Assembly (NCBI GenBank): GCA_018332375.1
Contig: BOPV01000001.1
Span: 2,418,001-2,482,000, forward strand
Source: Roseiterribacter gracilis
GTDB taxonomy: Bacteria > Pseudomonadota > Alphaproteobacteria > BOG-932 > Roseiterribacteraceae
Direction of reading: 5' to 3'
DNA: 64,000 nucleotides
Of this stretch, positions 26,562 through 38,941 are shown piece after piece; the first letter of the stretch is position 1, and every line of letters begins with the position of its first letter. The notes beneath the pieces are model-generated. The model did not search any database. It had not been told where the DNA came from and saw nothing but the letters and a program-made list of their open reading frames with translations. Made by a program: the position numbers and the translations under genes.

Positions 26562-28244
26562 ATGAATCGTGTCGTTCGACGCCTCGCCCTCGCCGCCCTG
26601 CTGGTTTCCAGCGGCGCGTCCGCTCAGACGTCGACGCCGCAGACTTCGGCACCAACCACGCTGAACATCGTGGCCAACCTGACCACCGGCTGGGTGCGCA
26701 ACTTCAACCCGTTCAACGAAACCACGCGCCTCCATTCGGTGCGCGAATTCGTCTACGAGCCGCTGGTCGTCTTCAACGCGATGCACAATGGCCGGCCGCA
26801 TTTCCGGCTGGCGACCAATTTCGATTTCTCGCCCAACCTGCTGAAACTGACCTTCACGCTGCGCGACGGGGTGAAATGGTCGGACGGCCAGGCCTTCACC
26901 TCGAAGGACGTCGCCTTCACCTTCGAGCTGCTGCGCAAATTCCGCCCGCTCGACACGTTGGACATCTGGGACCGGATTTCTGCGGTCGAAACGCCCGACG
27001 CGCACACGGTCGTGTTCACCTTGAAACGCGTCAACGCCAACATGGCCTACGAGGTCGTGCGCGTGCCGATCGTGGCCGAGCATGTCTGGTCGAAAGTCGC
27101 CGACCCGGTGACTTTCACCAACGAGAACCCGGTCGGCACCGGCCCGATGACCGAGGTGCGACGCTTCACGTCCCAGGTCTACACCCAGTGCCGCAACCCG
27201 AATTACTGGGACGCGGCGCATCTCAAAGTCGAATGTCTGTCCTTCCCGCAAGTCGGCAGCAACGAGCAATTGCTGATCGCGGCAGCGGCTGGTTCGATCG
27301 ATTGGTTCGGCGCCTTCCTGCCCGACATCGAACGCACCTATGTCGCGGCCGACCCGCAACATCACCGCTACTGGTTTCCGCCGGGCGGCACGGTTGCGAT
27401 CAACATCAATTTCGATAGTCGCGACGCCGGCAACCGCGCTGCCTTCCGCAACGTCAATTTCCGCCGCGCCGTTTCGATGGCGATCGATCGCCGCGCCATC
27501 GTCGACATCGCTGGCTATGGCTATCCGATCGTCAACGAATACGCGTCGGGTCTCGGCCGCACCTATCAGGATTGGACCAACGCGGAAGCAGAGCGGAAAT
27601 ACAGCCGCTTCACCAAATTCGACAAAGACGCGGCGCGTGCACTGCTGGCGGAAAGCGGGTTCCGCGACGTCAATGGCGACGGCTTCGTCGAGAATCCCGA
27701 CGGCAGCCCGATCAGCTTTTACATTCTGGCGCCGAACGGCTGGACCGATTGGGTCAACTCCTCGCAGCTCGTCGCCGAAGGATTGAACGCAATCGGCATC
27801 AATGCGCGCGTCTCGACACCGGAGCCGGCAGCCTGGACGCAGAAGCTGATCAGCGGCAATTACGACATGGCGATCAACGCCTATCTGACCGGTGAGACGC
27901 CGCACCGTTCGCTCGATATGGCATTTCATTCGCGCCATGTCGGCAAGTCCCGCTTTGCCGCAACGCGCTTCACCGATCCGGAACTCGATACGGCGCTCAA
28001 CAATTTCATCGCGACGATCGATCCGGTGGCGCAGCGCCAGGCGATGGACCGGGTGCAAATGATCCTGGCCGCGAACACGCCGTACGTGCCGCTGTTCAGC
28101 AATCCAATCTGGTACGAATACAACACGCGCCGTTTCAAAGGCTGGTTCAACGCCGACAATCCGGTCGCACGTCCCGACGTGTTCGACGGAACGCCCGAAC
28201 GCCTGCTGCATCTGCTGGCGATCGAGCCGGTCGGCAATTCCTGA
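26562..28244 (+). CDS. Periplasmic oligosaccharide-binding protein of an Opp/Dpp-type ABC transporter
   Basis: The 560-residue family-5 binding protein starts at ATG 26562 with signal peptide MNRVVRRLALAALLVSSGAS, cleaved near AQT. It contains VRNFNPFNE, FVYEPLVVFNAMHNG, PIVAEHVWSKV, TFTNENPVGTGPM, CRNPNYWDAAHLKVECLSFP and YWFPPGGTVAININF. These follow closely, as I remember it, the Vibrio chitin-oligosaccharide-binding protein (CBP), more than peptide-binding DppA/OppA. With nagZ 95 bases upstream, uptake of GlcNAc oligomers such as chitobiose is likely. Peptide or muropeptide binding remains possible. Confidence 0.85.
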   Translation: MNRVVRRLALAALLVSSGASAQTSTPQTSAPTTLNIVANLTTGWVRNFNPFNETTRLHSVREFVYEPLVVFNAMHNGRPHFRLATNFDFSPNLLKLTFTLRDGVKWSDGQAFTSKDVAFTFELLRKFRPLDTLDIWDRISAVETPDAHTVVFTLKRVNANMAYEVVRVPIVAEHVWSKVADPVTFTNENPVGTGPMTEVRRFTSQVYTQCRNPNYWDAAHLKVECLSFPQVGSNEQLLIAAAAGSIDWFGAFLPDIERTYVAADPQHHRYWFPPGGTVAININFDSRDAGNRAAFRNVNFRRAVSMAIDRRAIVDIAGYGYPIVNEYASGLGRTYQDWTNAEAERKYSRFTKFDKDAARALLAESGFRDVNGDGFVENPDGSPISFYILAPNGWTDWVNSSQLVAEGLNAIGINARVSTPEPAAWTQKLISGNYDMAINAYLTGETPHRSLDMAFHSRHVGKSRFAATRFTDPELDTALNNFIATIDPVAQRQAMDRVQMILAANTPYVPLFSNPIWYEYNTRRFKGWFNADNPVARPDVFDGTPERLLHLLAIEPVGNS

Positions 28245-28262
28245 TCCCAGGCATTCGCGACC

Positions 28263-29237
28263 ATGGCTTTTCTCCTGCGCCGGATCGCTTTCTACGTCGC
28301 TGCCTTTCTGGTGGCTGCGACGTTCAATTTTCTGCTGCCGCGCCTGCTCCCGGGCGATCCGGTTGAAACCATGTTCGCGCAATCGGGCACGGCCTTGCCG
28401 CCCGAAAGCATGGCGGCGCTGCGCGCGACGTTCGGATTCATCGATCAGCCGCTGCCGCTGCAGTACGGCCGCTATCTCGCCAGCGTGTTCACCTGGGATC
28501 TCGGCCTGTCGATCAAGTTTCACCCGCTGACGGTGAACGAGGTTTTGTGGCGCGCACTGCCCTGGACGTTGCTGCTGGTGCTGACGTCGTCGCTGATCGC
28601 GTTCTCGGTCGGATCGCTGGCAGGTGTTGCGGCTGCGTGGCGCCGCGGCGGACGGTTCGACAGTTTCGGTGCGCCGGCTGCGTTGATGATGCAGGCGGTG
28701 CCGCCGCTCGTGACGTCATTGGTCGCGCTGTACGTCTTCGCGATCGAGTTCAAGATTCTGCCGACCGGCTTCGCCTGGGGTGCGGAACTCGATCCCGGTT
28801 GGAATTTTGCCTTCATGGCCTCGGTCGCGCAGCACGCGATTTTGCCGGTGACGACGCTCGCGCTGGCGCAGATCGGCGGCTACCTGATCACGATGCGCAA
28901 CAGCATGATCAATCTGCTGGGCGAAGATTACATCGTGCTGGGCACAGCCAAGGGACTTGGCGATGCGCGTTTGCGCTTCGCCTATGCGGGCTTGAACGCG
29001 CTGCTGCCAGCCATGACGAGTTTCGCGATGACGTTGGGCGCCGTGTTCGGCGGCAGCCTGATCACCGAGATCGTCTTCAACTATCCCGGCCTGGGCTACA
29101 CGCTGTTTCAAGGCATCGCAGCGCGCGACTATCCGCTGATCCAGGGACAGTTGCTGATCATGACCCTGGCAATGCTGGGCGCAAATTTCATCGCCGATCT
29201 GCTGACCCTGGCGCTCGACCCGCGACTGCGAGCCTGA
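28263..29237 (+). CDS. ABC transporter permease (DppB type)
   Basis: The 324-residue permease has the DppB layout: an N-terminal helix (LLRRIAFYVAAFLVAATFNF), then LPRLLPGDPVETMFA in the periplasm, and five further helices. The EAA loop reads IVLGTAKGLGDARLRFAYAG, and ALLPAMTSFAMTLGAVFGGS follows. It forms the membrane channel with the next gene. It starts 18 bases after the binding-protein stop. Confidence 0.9.
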   Translation: MAFLLRRIAFYVAAFLVAATFNFLLPRLLPGDPVETMFAQSGTALPPESMAALRATFGFIDQPLPLQYGRYLASVFTWDLGLSIKFHPLTVNEVLWRALPWTLLLVLTSSLIAFSVGSLAGVAAAWRRGGRFDSFGAPAALMMQAVPPLVTSLVALYVFAIEFKILPTGFAWGAELDPGWNFAFMASVAQHAILPVTTLALAQIGGYLITMRNSMINLLGEDYIVLGTAKGLGDARLRFAYAGLNALLPAMTSFAMTLGAVFGGSLITEIVFNYPGLGYTLFQGIAARDYPLIQGQLLIMTLAMLGANFIADLLTLALDPRLRA

Positions 29238-29238
29238 T

Positions 29239-30114
29239 TTGCGCACCATCCTCAAGACCCTGCTGCGCAATCGCAAAGCCGCCTTTGGCGCTGCCATCGT
29301 CGGCCTGTTCCTTGCGCTTGCGGCCGCAGCACCTTTGCTGGCGCCCTACGCGCCCAACCAGCGCGCCGCAAAACCGCACGAGCCGCCGTCGACCGAACAT
29401 GTTCTGGGCTCGACGCGCATGGGGCGCGACGTGCTTTCGCAAACCATCCATGGCGGCCGCACCTCGTTGCTGGTCGGATTCGCGGCGGGATTGATCGTGA
29501 CCGTGATCGGCGTCGGCATCGGCGTGACCGCCGGCTATTTCGGCGGCCGCGTCGATGAAGCGCTGAATCTACTGACCAACATCTCGCTGGTGATTCCGAA
29601 TCTGCCGCTGATGCTGGTGCTGGCAGCGTTTCTGGGACAGACGAGTCCGTTCGTCATCGCAGCGATCATCGGCCTGACAAGTTGGGGCTGGGGCGCACGC
29701 GTGGTGCGCGCGCAAACCTTGTCGCTGCGGCAACGCGATTACGTGCTGGCGGCCGAGCTGCTGGGTGAACCGGCCTGGCGCGTCATTACGATCGAGCTGG
29801 TGCCGAATCTGATTTCGATCATCGGCTTCAATTTCATCGGCAGCGTCCTCTATGCCGTGATCACCGAAGCGACCTTGGAGTTCTTGGGCCTGGGCGATCC
29901 GATGGCGCTGTCCTGGGGCACGATGCTGTATCACGCGCAGACGACCTCGGCGTTGCGCGTCGGCGCCTGGTGGGAAGTGGTGGCGCCGTCGCTGGCGCTG
30001 GCCATCTTCGGCAGCGGCCTGTCGCTGATCAATTTCGGCATCGACGAGATCGCCAATCCGCGCCTGCGCAGCTTGCGCATTCCCAAAGCCCTGCGCGCGG
30101 CGTTCGCGAAATGA
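29239..30114 (+). CDS. ABC transporter permease (DppC type)
   Basis: The 291-residue second permease starts at TTG 29239-29241, one base after the DppB-type stop. The N-terminal helix KAAFGAAIVGLFLALAAAAP is followed by STEHVLGSTRMGRDVLSQTI and HGGRTSLLVGFAAGL, the DppC signature. The EAA loop is YVLAAELLGEPAWRVITIEL. It ends with AIFGSGLSLINFGIDEIANP, normal for the family. A rare TTG start in a tightly packed operon suggests coupled, low-level translation. Confidence 0.9.
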   Translation: MRTILKTLLRNRKAAFGAAIVGLFLALAAAAPLLAPYAPNQRAAKPHEPPSTEHVLGSTRMGRDVLSQTIHGGRTSLLVGFAAGLIVTVIGVGIGVTAGYFGGRVDEALNLLTNISLVIPNLPLMLVLAAFLGQTSPFVIAAIIGLTSWGWGARVVRAQTLSLRQRDYVLAAELLGEPAWRVITIELVPNLISIIGFNFIGSVLYAVITEATLEFLGLGDPMALSWGTMLYHAQTTSALRVGAWWEVVAPSLALAIFGSGLSLINFGIDEIANPRLRSLRIPKALRAAFAK

Positions 30115-30950
30115 CCTTGCTGCAAGTCCGCAACCTGTCGGTCGATTACGCCACCGAAGACGGCGTTGTGCATGCCGCACGCGACATCTCGTTCGACATC
30201 GCGCCGGGCGAAGTGCTGGGGCTGGCCGGTGAATCCGGCTCGGGCAAAAGCACCGTCGCCTTCGCCATCGCGCGGCTGCACCGCCCGCCCGCTTTCATCA
30301 GCGACGGCAGCGTGACGTTGGACGGCACCGACGTTCTGCAGCTCGACGGCGAAGCGTTGCGCGCCTGGCGCTGGCGCGAGGTTGCGGTCGTGCTGCAAAG
30401 CGCGATGAATGCGCTGAACCCGTTGCTGCGCGTTGCCGACCAGTTCCGCGACATGTTCCAGGCGCACGGCATTCACGACCGTAAAGAGATCCGCGCCCGC
30501 AGCGCCGACCTGCTGAACATGGTTGGAATCGATCCGGCGCGTCTCGACGACTATCCGCACCGGTTCAGCGGCGGCATGCGCCAACGTATCGTGATCGCCA
30601 TGGCGTTGGCGCTGAGCCCGAAGCTGCTGATCATGGACGAGCCGACCACCGCGCTCGACGTGGTGGTGCAGCGCGAATTGCTGGAAGAAGTCGCCGACCT
30701 GCGCAGCAAGCTCGGCTTTGCCGTGCTGTTCATCACGCACGATCTCGCCTTGATGAGTCAGTTCTGCGACCGGATCGGCATCATGCTGCGCGGCGAGCTG
30801 GTCGAGCTGGGAACGCCGACGCAAATGGTTGCAGCCCCGCGCCATCCCTATACGCGCGCTTTGTGGAACGCGATTCCGCCGCTGCATCCACCCTCTTATC
30901 CGCTTGAGGGGCCGCTGCGGCCCCAAGGTGGTCAGGTACAGCGCCAATGA
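30111..30950 (+). CDS. ABC transporter ATP-binding protein (DppD type)
   Basis: The 279-residue ATPase has Walker [10 protein letters not shown] near residue 40, signature [17 protein letters not shown], Walker [13 protein letters not shown] and the switch histidine in [10 protein letters not shown]. The C-terminal [16 protein letters not shown] is typical of oligopeptide-family ATPases, but the cysteine-rich iron-sulfur motif often found in DppD is absent. Overlaps the previous gene as ATGA and the next as ATGACA. Confidence 0.92.
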   Translation: MTLLQVRNLSVDYATEDGVVHAARDISFDIAPGEVLGLAGESGSGKSTVAFAIARLHRPPAFISDGSVTLDGTDVLQLDGEALRAWRWREVAVVLQSAMNALNPLLRVADQFRDMFQAHGIHDRKEIRARSADLLNMVGIDPARLDDYPHRFSGGMRQRIVIAMALALSPKLLIMDEPTTALDVVVQRELLEEVADLRSKLGFAVLFITHDLALMSQFCDRIGIMLRGELVELGTPTQMVAAPRHPYTRALWNAIPPLHPPSYPLEGPLRPQGGQVQRQ

Positions 30951-31837
30951 CACCGGTGTTGGAAACACGCGGCCTGTGCATGTCGTTCGGGGCGCAGAAG
31001 CTCGCGGCTCTTTCCGACGTTAGCATCGCGCTGCATGAAGGGCGTTGCCTGGCGCTGGTCGGCGAATCCGGTTCGGGCAAAAGCACCTGCGCCAAGTTGC
31101 TGACGCGCATGCTGCGCCCGACTGAAGGCACGATTCATTTCGGCGGCGAAGACGTCACCGTGCTGCGCGGGCGGTCGGACCTGCGCACCTATCGCAGCCA
31201 CGTGCAGATGGTGTTCCAAGATCCGTTCGCGGCACTGAACCCCGCCCATTCGGTGCAGCATCATCTCGAACGGCCGCTGGCGCTGCACAAACCGAATCTG
31301 TCCCGCGCCGAACGAACCGAAGCCGCGTCGGCGCTGCTGCGTCAGGTCGAACTGGACCCAGCCACGACCTTGCGCAAATTTCCGCACGAGCTGAGCGGCG
31401 GCCAGCGCCAGCGCGTCAATCTTGCGCGCGCATTGGCGGTCGATCCGGCCGTGATCATCGCCGATGAACCGACTTCGATGTTGGACATGTCGATCCGGCT
31501 TAGCGTGCTGGACATGTTCGCGCCGTTGAAGCGCGAACGTCGCATCGCGATGCTGTACATCACGCACGACATCGCAACGGCGCGCTACGTCGCCGAAGAG
31601 ACCGCGGTTCTGTACGGCGGCCGCATCGTCGAAATGGGACCGACCGATCGCCTGATCGACGATCCGCGCCATCCCTACACGAAACTGTTGTTGGAAGCGG
31701 TGCCCGAAATCGGCCGCCCGTTCGGCTCGACGCGCCTCAGCGTCGAAGCCGACCGTGTGCGTGCGATCAGCCGCGGCGCCGGCGATCTACGGGAAGTGGC
31801 GCCCGGACATTTCGTGCGCGAGATTGCGACGAATTAA
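30947..31837 (+). CDS. ABC transporter ATP-binding protein (DppF type)
   Basis: The 296-residue second ATPase carries Walker [16 protein letters not shown]-loop [17 protein letters not shown], signature [16 protein letters not shown], Walker [13 protein letters not shown] and [20 protein letters not shown]. It pairs with the DppD-type subunit to energise the importer. It is the last gene of the nagZ-ABC operon, and its stop codon overlaps that of the convergent glmM gene. Confidence 0.92.
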   Translation: MTPVLETRGLCMSFGAQKLAALSDVSIALHEGRCLALVGESGSGKSTCAKLLTRMLRPTEGTIHFGGEDVTVLRGRSDLRTYRSHVQMVFQDPFAALNPAHSVQHHLERPLALHKPNLSRAERTEAASALLRQVELDPATTLRKFPHELSGGQRQRVNLARALAVDPAVIIADEPTSMLDMSIRLSVLDMFAPLKRERRIAMLYITHDIATARYVAEETAVLYGGRIVEMGPTDRLIDDPRHPYTKLLLEAVPEIGRPFGSTRLSVEADRVRAISRGAGDLREVAPGHFVREIATN

Positions 31838-33198
31838 GCCGCCGACGCGGCCGGTGCATCGCCGGCACGGATTACGTCGCAGATCCTGTCGACGGCGCTT
31901 TCCACCGTCGAACGGTCGTCACCTTCAGCCATGACGCGGATCAGCTTCTCGGTGCCCGACTTGCGCACCAGCACGCGTCCGCGACCGTTGAGCAAGGCTT
32001 CGACTTCGGCGATCGCGCCTTTGACGTCGGCGCGTTCGAGCGGCGGGGTGCCGTCGAACCGCACGTTTTTCAGCACTTGCGGCACGGTATCGAAGACGTG
32101 CAGCACTTCGCTCGCCTTCTTTTCCTGCGCCACGATCGCAGCCAGCACCTGCAACGACGCCAGCAAGCCGTCGCCGGTCGTCGCATAGTCCGACAGAACC
32201 AGATGGCCCGACTGTTCGCCGCCGATATTGAATCCGTCGGCGCGCATGCGCTCGACGACATAGCGATCGCCGACGGCGGTGCGCACGAGATTCAAGCCGC
32301 GCTTTTGCAGATGCCGTTCGAGTCCGAGATTGGACATGACCGTCGCAACCACGCCGCCGCCGGTCAGCAGGCCTGCATCGGCCCAGCAGGTCGCGATCAG
32401 CGCCATGATCTGGTCGCCGTCGATGCGACGGCCGCGTTCGTCGGCGAGGATCAGACGATCGGCATCGCCGTCGAGCGCAATGCCGAGATCGGCACCGTGC
32501 AGCACGACCGCTTCTTGCATCGCTTCGGGCGCAACCGCGCCGCATTTCTCGTTGATGTTGGTGCCGTTCGGATTGACCGCGACCGGGATCACTTCGGCGC
32601 CGAGTTCGAACAAAACGCGCGGCGCAACTTTGTACGCAGCACCGTTGGCGCAATCGATGACGATCTTGAGTCCTTCGAGCGAGCGGCCTTTGGGGAAGCT
32701 CGACTTCACATATTCGGCGTAACGGCCCGGCGCGTCGTCGAGACGCTGCGCGCGACCAAGTTGCTTTGCATGCGCAAGCTCGCCATGCGCGCCGCTTTCG
32801 ATCTTGGATTCGATCTCCATCTCGATCGCGTCGGACAGTTTGTAGCCGTCGGCGCCGAACAGTTTGATGCCGTTGTCTTCGAACGGGTTGTGCGAGGCGG
32901 AAATCATCACGCCCAGATCGGCGCGGTAGCTGCGCGTCAACATCGCGACCGCGGGCGTCGGCAACGGACCGACCATGGTCACGTCGAATCCCATCGATAC
33001 GAAGCCCGCTGCCAGCGCCGGTTCGAACAAATAGCCCGACAGGCGCGTGTCCTTGCCGATCACGACGCGGTGGCGGTGTTCGCCACGACGCAACACGGCG
33101 GCGCTGGCCATCGCGACTTTGAGCGCGATCTCGGCCGTCATCGGCGTGTCGTTGGCGCGGCCGCGGATGCCGTCAGTGCCGAAGAGTTTGCGGGTCAT
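31834..33198 (-). CDS. glmM: Phosphoglucosamine mutase
   Basis: The 454-residue enzyme converts glucosamine-6-phosphate to glucosamine-1-phosphate for UDP-GlcNAc synthesis. The N-terminal [20 protein letters not shown], the active site [15 protein letters not shown] with phosphoserine 102, the metal loop [13 protein letters not shown] and the sugar-binding [10 protein letters not shown] are all present. It ends [19 protein letters not shown], the phosphate-binding loop. It takes glucosamine-6-phosphate, the same intermediate the upstream operon makes, so salvage and cell-wall synthesis meet here. Its 3' end shares bases with the convergent ATPase gene. Confidence 0.97.
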   Translation of the reverse strand: MTRKLFGTDGIRGRANDTPMTAEIALKVAMASAAVLRRGEHRHRVVIGKDTRLSGYLFEPALAAGFVSMGFDVTMVGPLPTPAVAMLTRSYRADLGVMISASHNPFEDNGIKLFGADGYKLSDAIEMEIESKIESGAHGELAHAKQLGRAQRLDDAPGRYAEYVKSSFPKGRSLEGLKIVIDCANGAAYKVAPRVLFELGAEVIPVAVNPNGTNINEKCGAVAPEAMQEAVVLHGADLGIALDGDADRLILADERGRRIDGDQIMALIATCWADAGLLTGGGVVATVMSNLGLERHLQKRGLNLVRTAVGDRYVVERMRADGFNIGGEQSGHLVLSDYATTGDGLLASLQVLAAIVAQEKKASEVLHVFDTVPQVLKNVRFDGTPPLERADVKGAIAEVEALLNGRGRVLVRKSGTEKLIRVMAEGDDRSTVESAVDRICDVIRAGDAPAASAA

Positions 33199-33358
33199 GG
33201 GGACGAAGCCTGCAGGGAGGGAAGCGCGACCGTAGGCGGGCCAGATGGCAAAAACGTTACCGGGTTTGCCCCCGCCGCCGCTAGTCGCGTGGTCATGAAC
33301 GCCGCGGATCCGATCCGATTCCCCACCGCAGTTCTGTGCTGCCCAAGGAGCGGCAGGC

Positions 33359-36670
<3,312 letters not shown>

Positions 36671-36827
36671 TATCGGCAAGGCAGGACACTGGCTGCTACC
36701 GGCCGCGTTGCACGAGATTCGATCACGCATGCACACGGCGTGACCAGTTTGCGGTGAGACGCGAATTGAGACGGCATCTGCGATTGGAAAAAGTTGCACA
36801 CGGCGCCGCGTGCAGCGACAAGACGCG

Positions 36828-37241
36828 ATGACTCCTGCTCAAAAAGCGCTGGTTCGCGCCAGCTTCGACAAGGTGCAGCCGATCGCCAGCGCGGCGGCAG
36901 CGCTGTTCTACGGCAAGTTGTTTGAACTCGACCCGGCGCTGAAGCCGCTCTTCAAAGGCGACATGAACGAGCAAGGCCGCAAGCTGATGGCGATGATCGG
37001 CACGGCTGTGTCGAACCTCGACAAGCTCGACGTGCTGATTCCTGCCGTCCAGGCGCTCGGCCGGCGCCACAATCGCTACGGCGTCATCGACTCGCACTAC
37101 ACGACGGTTGCGGCGGCGCTGCTATGGACGCTGGAACGCGGCCTGGGCGATGACTTCACGCCCGCGACGCGCGAAGCCTGGACCGTCGTCTACACGGTTC
37201 TCGCCGACACGATGAAAGCGGCGCAGAAAGAAGCACCCTAA
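36828..37241 (+). CDS. Single-domain globin
   Basis: The 137-residue protein has a globin fold like Vitreoscilla haemoglobin or the heme domain of flavohaemoglobins: MTPAQKALVRASFDKVQPIA, FYGKLFELDPALKPLFKGD, and GRRHNRYGVIDSHYTTVAAA, where the His of RRHNRYGV is the proximal heme ligand. There is no reductase domain. Such globins bind oxygen or detoxify nitric oxide with an external reductase. The ATG at 36828 is preferred; a GTG six codons upstream is possible. It converges on glpK across repeat A. Confidence 0.88.
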   Translation: MTPAQKALVRASFDKVQPIASAAAALFYGKLFELDPALKPLFKGDMNEQGRKLMAMIGTAVSNLDKLDVLIPAVQALGRRHNRYGVIDSHYTTVAAALLWTLERGLGDDFTPATREAWTVVYTVLADTMKAAQKEAP

Positions 37242-37252
37242 CTTTTCGTTTG

Positions 37253-37296
37253 GCGCTTTTTCCTCCGCGAACCGGTAGCCACTTCGCGGAAAACGC
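37253..37296. repeat. Dispersed palindromic repeat A, copy 2 (between globin and glpK)
   Basis: A 44-base palindrome with core CCGCGAACCGGTAGCCACTT then CGCGG and arms GCG-TTTTCC / GCGCTTTTT. It lies 11 bases after the globin stop and touches the glpK stop, the same position that copy 1 has relative to purA. It can act as a shared bidirectional terminator. Confidence 0.8.
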
Positions 37297-38756
37297 TAGC
37301 CGGCAATCGACGAGCGCACGCGCGCGACTGCGTCTTTCCAGCCGGCGAGACGCGCATCGCGCTCGTCGCTCGACATCGACGGCTCGAAGCGCCGGTCGAG
37401 TTTCCACAAACGTTCGGTTTCGCTCGTATCGCGAAACACACCTGCGCCCAGACCGGCCAACACGGCCGCGCCCCACGCCGTCGTTTCCAGTTCGACCGGA
37501 CGTTCGACCGGCACGCCAAGCAGATCGGCGAGAAACTGCATCGCCCAATCATTCGCCGCCATGCCGCCATCGACGCGCAACACGGTGAGGTCCGGCACGC
37601 CGTCCGCCGCCAAGGCGTCGGTCAGGTCGCGCGTCTGGAAACACACCGCCTCCAACGCGGCGCGCACGATTTCGGCAATGCCGGTATCGCGCGTCAGGCC
37701 CAGCAACGCACCGCGCGCTTGTGGATCCCAATAGGGCGCACCGAGTCCGGTGAAAGCCGGCACCAAAAACACGCTTTTCGCCGACGGTGACGCGGCGCGC
37801 GCCAGCGCTTCGGTTTCGTCGGCGCGTTGGAACAGTTTCAACCCGTCGCGCAGCCACTGCACCGCCGCGCCCGCAACGAAGATCGATCCTTCCAGCGCGT
37901 AGGTGGTCTTGCCGCCGAGACGATAGGCCGAGGTCGTCAGCAGACGGTTGTTCGACATCAGTGGCGTGTCGCCGGTATTCACCACCAGAAAACAGCCCGT
38001 GCCGTAGGTCGCCTTCACCGTACCCGGCGCCCAGCATGCCTGCCCAACCGTTGCAGCCTGCTGGTCGCCGGCGCAGCCGGTGATTGGAATACCGTCGCTG
38101 GTTTTCGCAATCGGACCGGCGCAATCGACGACGGTCGGCAGCAGCGCGCGCGGAATCTGGAACAGCGACAGAAGCTCGTCGTCCCATTGGTTGCGGTGAA
38201 TATCGAACAGCAACGTGCGCGCCGCATTGGTTGCGTCGGTCGCATGCACCTTGCCGTCGGTCAGACGCCACAACAGAAACGAGTCGATCGTGCCGAAGGC
38301 CAGCTCGCCGCGTTCGGCGCGCGCGCGAAAATTCTGTTGGTCAAGCAGCCAGCCCAGCTTGGTCGCAGAGAAATACGGATCGAGCAGCAGGCCGGTGCGC
38401 GCACGGATCAGCGTTTCGACGCCGCGCGCCTGCAGCGCGATACAACGATCGGCGGTGCGCCGGTCCTGCCACACGATTGCGGGTGCCACAGCGCGCCCGG
38501 TGGCGCGATCCCACAACACCGTCGTTTCACGCTGGTTGGTGATGCCGATGGCGTCGATGCGACGGTTGGCGGAGACGTCGGCGACGACCTCGCGCGCGGC
38601 GGTCCAGATCGCTTCGGGATCGTGCTCGACCCAACCGGGCGCGGGATAGGATTGCACCAAAGGTCGCGACGCGCGCGCCAATGCTGCACCGCGCTCGTCA
38701 AAGACGATTGCGCGCGTGCTGGTTGTGCCCTGATCGAGCGCAAGCAAATGAGCCAT
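37296..38756 (-). CDS. glpK: Glycerol kinase
   Basis: The 486-residue FGGY kinase phosphorylates glycerol to glycerol-3-phosphate. It starts at ATG 38754-38756 with [20 protein letters not shown], and has [15 protein letters not shown], the [13 protein letters not shown] loop, [14 protein letters not shown], and [20 protein letters not shown] containing the FGGY C-terminal signature. The frame remains open upstream through the repeat B element, where it reads [15 protein letters not shown]; that extension is not part of the enzyme. It is divergent from glpD, so the pair forms a complete glycerol catabolic unit. Confidence 0.96.
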   Translation of the reverse strand: MAHLLALDQGTTSTRAIVFDERGAALARASRPLVQSYPAPGWVEHDPEAIWTAAREVVADVSANRRIDAIGITNQRETTVLWDRATGRAVAPAIVWQDRRTADRCIALQARGVETLIRARTGLLLDPYFSATKLGWLLDQQNFRARAERGELAFGTIDSFLLWRLTDGKVHATDATNAARTLLFDIHRNQWDDELLSLFQIPRALLPTVVDCAGPIAKTSDGIPITGCAGDQQAATVGQACWAPGTVKATYGTGCFLVVNTGDTPLMSNNRLLTTSAYRLGGKTTYALEGSIFVAGAAVQWLRDGLKLFQRADETEALARAASPSAKSVFLVPAFTGLGAPYWDPQARGALLGLTRDTGIAEIVRAALEAVCFQTRDLTDALAADGVPDLTVLRVDGGMAANDWAMQFLADLLGVPVERPVELETTAWGAAVLAGLGAGVFRDTSETERLWKLDRRFEPSMSSDERDARLAGWKDAVARVRSSIAG

Positions 38757-38803
38757 GTGAGAGCGACCTTGCGAAGCGATCGAGACACGGTCAAGGCGGT
38801 GCT

Positions 38804-38925
38804 CCCTCTCCCCCGCGGGGAGAGGGATGGGGTGCGGGGGCGTTGGCGCGCAACTGTCGACGCGCAAGCCCCCTCACCTTCCCACGCACTGCGTGCGCGG
38901 GCCCCTTCCTCTCCCCAAGGGGAGA
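38804..38925. repeat. Repeat element B without cargo, between glpK and glpD
   Basis: A 122-base element with hairpin CCCTCTCCCC-CGC-GGGGAGAGGG (38804-38826) at one end and TCTCCCC-AA-GGGGAGA (38910-38925) at the other. Inside each hairpin are inverted G-rich/C-rich arms (GGGGTGCGGGGGC and GCCCCCTCACC) and an inner CGCAC-TG-CGTGCG hairpin. The same arrangement flanks the DUF559 segment of ruvC at 52019-52457. It occupies most of the 185-base space that must hold the promoters of both glp genes. Confidence 0.8.
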
Positions 38926-38941
38926 TGCGATTCAGAGAGTC

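Noticed and set aside
33199-33358. Possible small gene between glmM and the aldo/keto reductase gene
   Set aside because: No frame has a start with a ribosome site or a recognisable sequence; I see nothing in it.
38757-38867. N-terminal extension of glycerol kinase through repeat B
   Set aside because: The family starts at [12 protein letters not shown]; the extension reads as translated repeat sequence ([11 protein letters not shown]).
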